DNA of 5,963 bases from assembly GCA_016866585.1 (NCBI GenBank), contig VGMB01000105.1, forward strand, positions 1 through 5,963, read 5' to 3'. Origin of the DNA: Chlamydiota bacterium (GTDB lineage Bacteria > Chlamydiota > Chlamydiia > Chlamydiales > Rhabdochlamydiaceae). Made by a program: the position numbers and the translations under genes. The notes beneath the pieces were generated by a model that was given only the letters and a program-made list of their open reading frames with translations, was not told the DNA's origin and did no database searches. This document shows, in pieces, positions 1-5,963 of the stretch (its first letter is position 1; every line of letters starts with the position of its first letter).

Positions 1-3000
1 AGCTTAGAAAGTACAGAAAAAATATGAACGTACCCCTTAGATGAAGACTTTTTAGAAAGCTCATCTATCATCATGTCTTTGTGAGTATAAAAAACCTCTC
101 TATACATGACCTTTTGTTCTTGAGACAGATCGCAATAATATATTTCTTCTATCTTTTCTGGCAGCTCTAACAAAACCTCTGTCTTCTTACGACGCAAGAT
201 AAAAGGTTTTACAATATTAGCTAGAAGAGCTCTTTTTTCTTCATCGTTACCCTTTTCTATAGCGCTCACAAAGTACTCTTTAAAATGCGCATCACTAGGA
301 AGATATCCAGGCAATATCAGCTCAAATAGCGCTTTCAAATCAAGAAGTCTATTCTCTAGTGGAGTACCGGTAAGCCCAATAACCATGCGACACTTCATGA
401 GTTTCAAACTTTTATGCGTTTGCGACTGTATGTTCTTAGCATTTTGAACCTCATCAAAAACACCCACATTAAAAGAAATTTTTGAAAGTAATTTCTGCTC
501 ACTGCGTAGCGTTCCGTAGGATGTGAGCAAAATGTCACTTTTCTCATCAAACGAATCAAGCGTTCGACCAAATCCATAAAAGACACAAACTCTCATGTGT
601 GGTAAGAATTTTGCCAGCAAATCCTCCCAGTGATAGATCACAGAGGTTGGACAAACAATTAAAAACTTTTTGTTTTTCCCCTCTGCATTATATGCAGCGG
701 CTAGCAATCCCATCGCCTGGTGTGTTTTTCCTAGCCCCATCTCATCGCATAGCAGTCCTGACAACCCATAACTATATAAAAACCAAAGCCACTTCAACCC
801 CACTTCTTGATATAAACGAAGCTCACTCTTAAGCCCACGTTTATCCAATCTATCAACAGCCTGCATTTGCCTAAATTCATCAAGAAGCTGTCGCGTTCTT
901 ACTTCCTTTACAGTCTCTCCCTGCGGCTCAATTAAACTTTCGAATGCATTAAGTCTCATCCACTCTAAAGACGTCAATCTGAGCTGCTTTCCACCTTTAA
1001 GCCATCTTTTTTTAGTAATTGTTTTTAACCAATTAAAACGAGGCATACGCAGATCTATAAGCCCAGCTTCAGAAAAAAGGTATTTCTTATTCTCCTGCAT
1101 CCCCTTCCAAAGCTCAACAGCATCAATTCTTCCTATGTCTGTTTCATAATCAAGATCAACAAGCCATTTACCTTCTTTAGACTTATCATCTTTTTGAACT
1201 TCAGAAATGCGCAAATTTATCCTTTTACTTTTCTTTAAGCGACTATCACAAAGACGAATGTACGGTGCCAATGCATCTAGTTCATTAGAAATAAAGTACG
1301 TTTCTTGCCTTCTGTCTAAAACCTTTTCTTCTAAATATTGATCCATCGATATTTGCAGAGGTAGTAAGGAAAACCCCTCCTTATCGACATAGCAATACTC
1401 TCCAAAAAACTGTATCCGTGCAGGATTCACTTTAGATGCATAACTATAATATGGCTTTATTTTAATATTGCCCTGTTCTGTTAAAAGAACATCTATTTGG
1501 ATAGATTCAACAGGACAGACAGGGGCAAAAAAGCCCGTTAAATGTTTTAACTCCTGCATATGTCTTCTTATGAATGAAGACACCTCGTGCTTAGAAATTT
1601 TACTCCCCGATGTGACAAAGGTGTTCCCTTTCTCTCTTTCTTTCTGAAAAAAACCTTTTAAATAGATATACACCCATTCACCAAAGTCTAATATTCCCGC
1701 CCTTTCTTCAATAAGTTCAAAATGAGATTCAAAACAAAGCTGATTTTCTTCATTAATCATATACCGCAATTCAGACTCTATCGTCATCAAGTGAGTTTGA
1801 AATCCCTCTATTGAGTTAAGCCATACCCTATGCTTATTTACAAAATCAGAAACTCTATCCTTAGCTATTACAGTATTTACACCAGAAAAAATTGGATTTT
1901 TCACCTCATAAAAACCAATACCCTCTATATACACCCATGATCCAAAGTAAGCTGATTCATTCTTCTGCATATCACCCTTCTCAAACAAATAAGCTGATAT
2001 GTGTAAATTATGATTTTGATCAAAATCGAGCTCATATTGTATCGGATAGCTTCCATCATGAACTTTTTCGTCTTTGAGATGTTTTTGAAAAATTCGAGTA
2101 TGCTTTTGTAATAAAGAAGCTATTTTATCTTCATGAACTACACCTGTAGTAAAGAGCACATCTTTTTTCCCAGAAAAAAAACCTTCGCCCGGTATATATA
2201 GCCACCCTTCTAGCTCTAAAGCATGATCTTTTGGAAATTGCTTTTTTGCCTCTGGTTCTTTGACTACTATGGATAAAGCCCGATTTTTTCTATCATATAC
2301 AATTTTTTCAATGTAAGAGGATCCCTCATCTTCTATGGTAAGAGGAATTTCAACATTTTTAAGAGATGGAATAATACTTGGCCAGTTAACCCTTGATATA
2401 TAAAACCCAAATTCAACATCAGCAAATTTAACTTCTATCCATTTTGGCAGATCCTTTTCAGCATCTGGAAAAGATATTGAGTAAGATTGCTTTTCTTCAG
2501 ATAACAGCATCCACCACTTGGCAAGATCCGACCAAAATGATAGCTCATACTGTAAAAGATGACTAGGAGAGCCCTTCTTCCACAAGGCTATTTCGTCTGC
2601 AGAAAAATTTAGAAATTTAAGAGAGGTTTCCTCTGTCTCCAAAGGTCTATCCAGTATAATCTGATCTAAAGTTTTCTTTCCTTTGGGGGTCTTGGATCTA
2701 CAGTAAAACAACAGTTTCCCCGTAGGAGATACAGTTTTAATCTCTGAGCCCACCTCTAGACAACTCTCGTCATAACCATGCCTTCGAGAAGCCATCAAAC
2801 ATAACTCATTCCATAAAGAGCCTCTAAATCGAACATGCAGGGGTTTTTCATGATTACCCATAACCTGCAAAAATAAAGCTGACACATGAGAACACATCGA
2901 CCCTTGAGAGTCTTCAGAGCAACTACAAAATGCATCCTTAATCTTACCGTCATCTTTGAGCTGTAAAAATGGCCAGAGTGTAGTTTTATTTTGAGATACG

Positions 3001-3143
3001 ACTTCCCCTTGATATGTTCCTTGTGAAAAAACAACATTTTTCAATTTTTTAGATGCAAGCAGCTTATTTCCTGCTTGAATATCAGAGGGTTGTAACTGAT
3101 GGTCCTTCATAACAGTCTCTAAATAATTTTCATCACAGGGCAT
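1..3143 (-). CDS. SWIM/SNF2-family DNA helicase-like ATPase, 3' end beyond window
   Basis: Probable nucleic-acid-dependent ATPase/translocase of the bacterial SWI/SNF (SNF2) family, acting on DNA or nucleoprotein in the cytoplasm; its exact target is unknown. I translated 1047 codons in a single frame with no stop. An N-terminal SWIM zinc motif is visible (C73-x-C75, C84-x-H86). Residues about 235-630 form a repeat-rich region matching the place of the 'bacterial SNF2 helicase-associated' domain. The first RecA-like lobe follows: LRLYQ with motif-Q Gln779, Walker A DEMGLGKT 800-807 (Lys806), motif Ia IVCPTSVIYHW 829-839, DILLTSYGTLR 870-880, Walker B DEVQ 897-900, motif III GLTGTP 923-928 and KPFILRRKK 979-987. 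The second lobe (motifs IV-VI) must lie off the left edge. ATG at 3143 is the first start after an in-frame TAG (3152-3150) but lacks a good Shine-Dalgarno; Met12 (3110) is an alternative. I recall two such proteins in Chlamydia, not next to dapF. The family call is firm, the cellular role is not. Confidence 0.95.
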   Translation of the reverse strand, partial: MPCDENYLETVMKDHQLQPSDIQAGNKLLASKKLKNVVFSQGTYQGEVVSQNKTTLWPFLQLKDDGKIKDAFCSCSEDSQGSMCSHVSALFLQVMGNHEKPLHVRFRGSLWNELCLMASRRHGYDESCLEVGSEIKTVSPTGKLLFYCRSKTPKGKKTLDQIILDRPLETEETSLKFLNFSADEIALWKKGSPSHLLQYELSFWSDLAKWWMLLSEEKQSYSISFPDAEKDLPKWIEVKFADVEFGFYISRVNWPSIIPSLKNVEIPLTIEDEGSSYIEKIVYDRKNRALSIVVKEPEAKKQFPKDHALELEGWLYIPGEGFFSGKKDVLFTTGVVHEDKIASLLQKHTRIFQKHLKDEKVHDGSYPIQYELDFDQNHNLHISAYLFEKGDMQKNESAYFGSWVYIEGIGFYEVKNPIFSGVNTVIAKDRVSDFVNKHRVWLNSIEGFQTHLMTIESELRYMINEENQLCFESHFELIEERAGILDFGEWVYIYLKGFFQKEREKGNTFVTSGSKISKHEVSSFIRRHMQELKHLTGFFAPVCPVESIQIDVLLTEQGNIKIKPYYSYASKVNPARIQFFGEYCYVDKEGFSLLPLQISMDQYLEEKVLDRRQETYFISNELDALAPYIRLCDSRLKKSKRINLRISEVQKDDKSKEGKWLVDLDYETDIGRIDAVELWKGMQENKKYLFSEAGLIDLRMPRFNWLKTITKKRWLKGGKQLRLTSLEWMRLNAFESLIEPQGETVKEVRTRQLLDEFRQMQAVDRLDKRGLKSELRLYQEVGLKWLWFLYSYGLSGLLCDEMGLGKTHQAMGLLAAAYNAEGKNKKFLIVCPTSVIYHWEDLLAKFLPHMRVCVFYGFGRTLDSFDEKSDILLTSYGTLRSEQKLLSKISFNVGVFDEVQNAKNIQSQTHKSLKLMKCRMVIGLTGTPLENRLLDLKALFELILPGYLPSDAHFKEYFVSAIEKGNDEEKRALLANIVKPFILRRKKTEVLLELPEKIEEIYYCDLSQEQKVMYREVFYTHKDMMIDELSKKSSSKGYVHIFSVLSK
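1254..2318 (-). repeat. Four diverged ~90-residue protein repeats inside the SNF2 gene
   Basis: Between the SWIM motif and the ATPase lobe, the translation repeats a pattern: a strand pair with a turn rich in D/N/E/G, then an anchor of the form G-x-W-hydrophobic-Y-I-x3-4-G-F-F/Y, then a segment ending near a helix with a basic residue or His. Anchors are at residues 313-323 (GWLYIPGEGFF), 401-412 (GSWVYIEGIGFY), 488-499 (GEWVYIYLKGFF) and 581-591 (GEYCYVDKEGF). The key aromatic residues are W314, W403, W490 and Y583, spaced 89, 87 and 93 residues apart, and in every copy the conserved Gly is exactly 7 residues later. A possible fifth, degenerate copy precedes them (W235, G246-F-Y). The similarity is at protein level only and I see no DNA-level repeat, so the duplication is old. 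The block probably corresponds to the SNF2-associated domain; its internal repetition is my inference. Confidence 0.6.
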
Positions 3144-3270
3144 TTTTATCTACAAGAGCCCTCTGAAACTGAGGATGCACTCTTGATCTTAAACTTGCAA
3201 GCGTCAAAATAATATTAATATTTAAAAATAAGGATCTAAAAAAAACATATCGATAAATAGCCAGAAACGG
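3144..3270 (-). promoter_or_regulatory. Intergenic region dapF-SNF2 with possible promoter
   Basis: This 127-bp gap is very AT-rich in its dapF-proximal half (about 3208-3250). TTGACG, a good match to a -35 hexamer, reads on the minus strand at 3207-3202, but the hexamer 17 bases downstream (AAGAGT) is a poor -10, and the better -10-like TAAGAT is too close. AGAGGG, the nearest Shine-Dalgarno-like sequence, ends about 15 bases before the SNF2 ATG, further than usual. The gap is far longer than the clpP-dapF gap, so a separate promoter for the SNF2 gene is plausible but not demonstrated. Confidence 0.25.
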
Positions 3271-3273
3271 CTA
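3238..3273 (-). terminator. Weak terminator-like hairpin after dapF
   Basis: On the minus strand a 5-bp stem TAGCC/GGCTA (3273-3269 with 3262-3258), extendable by a G-U pair, overlaps the dapF stop codon. A run of eight T follows at 3245-3238. The stem is short and 12 bases separate it from the T-run, so it does not fit a classical intrinsic terminator well; it may only attenuate transcription, or be chance. Confidence 0.2.
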
Positions 3274-4089
3274 AAGAAATTGCTCCAAACAGAACTTACC
3301 CTCGAAAACAGCGGTGGCTCCTCCGATAAGATCTAATAATTTTCCACCAGACACGGCCTGCTCTACGCGAACCTCTAAAGACTCTTTAGATAAAGGCACA
3401 ATCCGTACAGGACTTGTGACATCCCAAAGTTGGCAAGCAGCTAAGGCAACAGCAGCAGCCCCAGTGCCGCAAGCATATGTCTCTCCTTCAACGCCACGCT
3501 CATATGTCCTCACACGAAACGCCCCATCAGCTCCACGCTTTGCGAAGTTAACATTAACTCCCTCCGGAGCAAATAATGGATGATTCCTCACCCGTCTTCC
3601 ACTCTCCTCAACATTTACTTGCTCTAAATCATCAACAAAAATAACAGCATGAGGAACTCCAGTATGGACTACATAAGCTTCGAAAACTGAATCATCAACA
3701 TCTAGATTTACTCCCCAATTCATAACGTAAGGCTTTTGAAGCCTTACCAAAATCTTATCTCCTTTAATCTGGCAATCAATAATATCATGCATTGTTTCAA
3801 TTCGATAAGATTCTTCCTTAAAGCCTAAGGAGTTCAAGTAGTGAACAAAACAACGCAAACCATTACCGCACATGCTAACTTCTTTTCCATCGGAATTGAA
3901 AATCCTGACTTTAAAACCAGCGCATGCTGAGGTCTGCAAAAGTAGCAGACCATCAGCACCTATTCCAAATCTTCTATGACAGATCTTGCGTATGAATTCA
4001 TCTTTTTCACAGGGAAAAACAGTCGCCCTGTCATCGATAATAACGAAATCATTACCAGAACCCTGATACTTAGAAAAAGAAATAAACAT
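3271..4089 (-). CDS. dapF: Diaminopimelate epimerase
   Basis: PLP-independent epimerase converting LL-diaminopimelate to meso-diaminopimelate, the cross-linking residue of peptidoglycan stems and precursor of lysine; cytoplasmic. The 272 residues match the usual family length. Both halves of the pseudo-symmetric fold are seen: FSKYQGSGNDF near the N-terminus (6-15), RRFGIGADG 39-47, then MCGNGLRC 73-80 with catalytic Cys74; second half HTGVPH 142-147, GVNVNF 177-182, YERGVEGET 196-204 and ACGTG 206-210 with catalytic Cys207. All expected active-site elements are intact. The ATG at 4089 has AAGGG five bases upstream and gives the family's normal N-terminus; the stop is TAG. The gene starts 12 bp after clpP, so it is probably cotranscribed. 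The C. trachomatis homologue is reported to act also as a glutamate racemase; whether this one does cannot be read from the sequence. Confidence 0.97.
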   Translation of the reverse strand: MFISFSKYQGSGNDFVIIDDRATVFPCEKDEFIRKICHRRFGIGADGLLLLQTSACAGFKVRIFNSDGKEVSMCGNGLRCFVHYLNSLGFKEESYRIETMHDIIDCQIKGDKILVRLQKPYVMNWGVNLDVDDSVFEAYVVHTGVPHAVIFVDDLEQVNVEESGRRVRNHPLFAPEGVNVNFAKRGADGAFRVRTYERGVEGETYACGTGAAAVALAACQLWDVTSPVRIVPLSKESLEVRVEQAVSGGKLLDLIGGATAVFEGKFCLEQFL

Positions 4090-4094
4090 CTGTA

Positions 4095-4099
4095 CCCTT
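4095..4099 (-). promoter_or_regulatory. Shine-Dalgarno of dapF
   Basis: AAGGG on the minus strand, five bases before the dapF ATG, lies wholly within the 12-bp gap after the clpP stop (TAG, 4104-4102). It supports the chosen start and a shared transcript with clpP. Confidence 0.65.
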
Positions 4100-4101
4100 G
4101 C

Positions 4102-4713
4102 CTAAACTAAGTCTTTATAGGAAGAAACAACTTTATCTAAAAGGCCAAATTCTAAAGCTTCTTCAGCACTCATCCAAGAATCTCTGTCGATAGCTTTTTC
4201 AATAGTCTTTACATCTTTTCCTGTTGCTTTTACGTACAAATTCACCAATGCACTTCTCGTTTTGATAATCTCTTTGGCTTGAATATCAAGATCTGTAGCC
4301 TGTCCACGAATAACACCATTAATAGACGGCTGGTGAATCATAATCCTTGAATTAGGCGTTGCAAAACGTCGTCCAGGAGCCGCTGCTAGACTTAGTACGG
4401 AACCCATAGATGCTGCAAGCCCTGTAATCAATGTTGTAACAGGAGACGTGATCATTTTGATCTGATCCCAGATAGCAAAACCAGAGTCTACAGACCCTCC
4501 TGGAGAATTGATGACCAAAAGTATTGGAGCTCCGGGCTTAGATATCTCTAAAAACCAAAGCTTTCTTATAACTTCTTTTGCGCTATCACTATGTACAGGA
4601 TCTGAAAGTAAAATACGTCTAGAGCTTAACAAAGCCTCTTCTATCTTATCTTCCATGGAACGAGATTTCTTCATTTTTTCTTCATCTTCTTCGTCTTCAT
4701 TCAAAATGTACAT
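4102..4713 (-). CDS. clpP: ATP-dependent Clp protease proteolytic subunit (ClpP1-like)
   Basis: Serine peptidase that assembles into heptameric rings and degrades proteins unfolded by a Clp ATPase (ClpX or ClpC); cytoplasmic. The 203 residues have the normal ClpP fold signatures: INSPGGSVDSG 68-78, GLAASMGS 98-105 with nucleophile Ser102, MIHQPS 125-130 with His127, and DRDSWMSAEEA 176-186 with Asp178 completing the triad. Ser-His spacing (25) equals that of E. coli ClpP. The gene lies between glyA and dapF, as chlamydial clpP1 does from memory; Chlamydia has a second clpP beside clpX, not in this window. The start at 4713 has AGGTG four bases upstream but gives a very acidic N-terminus (NEDEEDEE, residues 5-12). 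Met14 (4674) and Met20 (4656) are alternative starts, and homologues in memory begin nearer Met20. Function is firm; the exact start is not. Confidence 0.96.
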   Translation of the reverse strand: MYILNEDEEDEEKMKKSRSMEDKIEEALLSSRRILLSDPVHSDSAKEVIRKLWFLEISKPGAPILLVINSPGGSVDSGFAIWDQIKMITSPVTTLITGLAASMGSVLSLAAAPGRRFATPNSRIMIHQPSINGVIRGQATDLDIQAKEIIKTRSALVNLYVKATGKDVKTIEKAIDRDSWMSAEEALEFGLLDKVVSSYKDLV

Positions 4714-4717
4714 TTTT

Positions 4718-4722
4718 CACCT
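4718..4722 (-). promoter_or_regulatory. Shine-Dalgarno of clpP in the 51-bp glyA-clpP gap
   Basis: AGGTG on the minus strand four bases before ATG 4713, a slightly short spacing, supports the long ClpP start. The rest of the gap (4714-4764) has a run of A directly after the glyA stop, no T-run and no clear hairpin, so I see no terminator between glyA and clpP. A -10-like GATAAA stands at 4736-4731 with no convincing -35. Confidence 0.5.
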
Positions 4723-4764
4723 GCCTTAACTTTATCGTGATTATTCCGTTTACTCGTTTTTTTT

Positions 4765-5963
4765 TCAATCGAGGATAATTTCCGGATACAGTGGAAATTT
4801 CTCAAGAAGAGATAGGGTCTTTTCTTGTATGCCATGTAAAACTTGTAGATCAATATGTATTTTAGCTTTACTTATTTCACCTATTCTCTCAGCTTGCGCT
4901 GGTTCGGTAGAGGAGAGCGTTTCAAAAATCAAATCAGCCACCTCTGTCATTTGAGATTCCTTCATTCCAAGAGTAGTGAGCGCAGGCGTTCCAATTCTAA
5001 TACCTGATGTATACCATGCACCATTGACATCAAAAGGAACCGAATTACGATTTACCGTAAGTCTTGCCTGACGAAGGGCCGTTTCCGCTTGACGACCTGT
5101 AAGACCGAACTTACTCCAAACATCAACAACAACAAGATGATTATCAGTACCACCTGTAGTAACTGGGATAGCATGAGATTTAAGCCTTTCTGCAAGGGCT
5201 CTAGCATTCTTTACAACCTGATGAGCATATTCTTGGAATTCTTTTGTATTAGCTTCCTTAAAAGCAACAGCTTTTGCAGCTAGTACGTTAGGGAGCGGCC
5301 CTCCAAGAACTAAAGGACAACCTTTATCTATAACTTCCTTAAACTCTTCCTTGCAAAGAACTATCCCACCTCTAGGACCTCTTAAAGTCTTATGTGTCGT
5401 TGATGTTACTATATGAGCATAAGGAACAGGATCAAACTCGCCAGTCATAACTTTACCAGCCACAAGACCTGCAAAATGAGCCATATCAACCATCAATACA
5501 GCTCCGACTGTATCAGCAATTTCTCTCATCTTTGCAAAATTTATCTTCCTAGGGTAGGAAGAATAACCTGCAATAAGGATGAGAGGTCTTTCTTTTTTAA
5601 CTTGCTCTTCTAGTGTCTTGTAATCAATTAGCCCCGTTTCTTTGTCCACTTCATAGGACACCGATTGCATCATCTTCGAAGAAATATTATGCCTAAATCC
5701 ATGCGTCAAATGCCCGCCGGAATTTAGCGATAAACCCATAACCTTCTGTTTCATCATCAACTGTCGCACTACTTCGTACTCATCAGCTGTAAGTTCATCA
5801 ACAGACTTTTTCTCAAGAAGATGCAACTGCTTATTTTGAACTTTATGTACAAGTATCGCCCAAAAAGCTACCAAATTAGCATCTACACCTGAGTGAGGCT
5901 GTACGTAGGCATGCTCTGCTCCAAAGATCATCTTCGCTTGGTTTCTAGCTTCTTCTTCAATGG
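4765..5963 (-). CDS. glyA: Serine hydroxymethyltransferase, N-terminus beyond window
   Basis: PLP enzyme interconverting serine and glycine with tetrahydrofolate, supplying one-carbon units; cytoplasmic. The frame is open to the right edge, so the start lies outside; by comparison with E. coli roughly the first 70-100 residues are missing, including N-terminal folate/active-site residues I cannot check. Counting from the Met codon at 5931, motifs are QPHSG 11-15, GGHLTHG 72-78, VDMAHFAGLVAG 148-159 (PLP-contacting Asp149 and His152), STTHKTLRGPRGG 177-189 with Schiff-base Lys181 (codon 5391-5389), TDNHLVVVDV 262-271, TVNRNSVPFD 292-301 and TSGIRIGTPALT 308-319. About 30 extra residues stand between QPHSG and GGHLTHG compared with E. 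coli; chlamydial GlyA is long for the same reason. The stop is TGA. It is followed by clpP after 51 bp. The Chlamydia pneumoniae homologue has been reported to have alanine racemase activity as well. Confidence 0.97.
   Translation of the reverse strand, partial: IEEEARNQAKMIFGAEHAYVQPHSGVDANLVAFWAILVHKVQNKQLHLLEKKSVDELTADEYEVVRQLMMKQKVMGLSLNSGGHLTHGFRHNISSKMMQSVSYEVDKETGLIDYKTLEEQVKKERPLILIAGYSSYPRKINFAKMREIADTVGAVLMVDMAHFAGLVAGKVMTGEFDPVPYAHIVTSTTHKTLRGPRGGIVLCKEEFKEVIDKGCPLVLGGPLPNVLAAKAVAFKEANTKEFQEYAHQVVKNARALAERLKSHAIPVTTGGTDNHLVVVDVWSKFGLTGRQAETALRQARLTVNRNSVPFDVNGAWYTSGIRIGTPALTTLGMKESQMTEVADLIFETLSSTEPAQAERIGEISKAKIHIDLQVLHGIQEKTLSLLEKFPLYPEIILD

Noticed and set aside
404..832. Short open frames on both strands (404-586 minus, 599-832 plus).
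   Set aside because: They overlap the SNF2 ATPase motifs in another frame or on the opposite strand and are shadows.
2174..2181. A T8 run on the coding strand of the SNF2 gene, a possible slippage or phase-variation site.
   Set aside because: The frame is intact on both sides, and an 8-base T tract in an AT-rich gene is not enough evidence for programmed slippage or phase variation.
2795..3037. An 80-codon open frame on the minus strand starting at 3037.
   Set aside because: It lies out of frame inside the N-terminal SWIM-coding part of the SNF2 gene, whose frame shows recognisable motifs; no family resemblance.
1..3143. Possibility that the SNF2 gene is a pseudogene, because no long complete ORF is bounded in this part of the window.
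   Set aside because: Manual translation gives one uninterrupted frame of 1047 codons reaching the window edge with all expected lobe-1 motifs; it is merely truncated by the window.
3314..3583. An 89-codon plus-strand open frame opposite dapF.
   Set aside because: It is the antisense of conserved DapF C-terminal sequence and has no recognisable product or ribosome site.
4757..4765. Nine-base A run (coding strand) at the glyA stop.
   Set aside because: It begins with the last base of the stop codon, so length change would not alter the protein, and as A rather than T it is not a terminator.

Overview
The window carries four genes, all on the minus strand. In transcription order (high to low coordinates) they are a 5'-truncated glyA (serine hydroxymethyltransferase), clpP (ATP-dependent protease peptidase subunit), dapF (diaminopimelate epimerase) and a large SWIM/SNF2-type helicase gene whose 3' end runs off the left edge. 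No RNA gene, insertion sequence, CRISPR array or other mobile element is visible, and no stretch above 300 bases lacks a gene.

The source is most likely a member of the Chlamydiales (Chlamydiota). The order glyA-clpP-dapF is the one I recall from Chlamydia. The GlyA has an insertion of about 30 residues after the QPHSG motif that resembles the long chlamydial GlyA, and the ClpP resembles chlamydial ClpP1. As far as I can judge from memory, the ClpP is clearly diverged from Chlamydia trachomatis ClpP1, which points to a lineage outside the genus Chlamydia (a 'Chlamydia-like' environmental or arthropod/amoeba-associated family). I cannot name the family. Base composition is moderately AT-rich.

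Layout: 5963-4765 is glyA (N-terminus missing); then a 51-bp gap; 4713-4102 is clpP; then a 12-bp gap; 4089-3271 is dapF; then a 127-bp AT-rich gap with a weak hairpin, a T-run and promoter-like sequence; 3143-1 is the SNF2 gene (1047 codons seen in one uninterrupted frame). The tight clpP-dapF spacing suggests a shared transcript, probably with glyA. The SNF2 gene may have its own promoter.

Function: GlyA feeds one-carbon metabolism and DapF makes meso-diaminopimelate for peptidoglycan. In Chlamydia both enzymes have been reported to moonlight as amino-acid racemases (GlyA for D-alanine, DapF for D-glutamate), so their linkage here may reflect cell-wall precursor supply. ClpP is proteostasis machinery. 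The SNF2 protein is a nucleic-acid-stimulated ATPase with an N-terminal SWIM zinc motif and, between SWIM and ATPase, a block of about four diverged ~90-residue repeats that I recognised by eye. That repeat block is the least ordinary structure in the window. I found no evidence for a wholly new multi-gene system.
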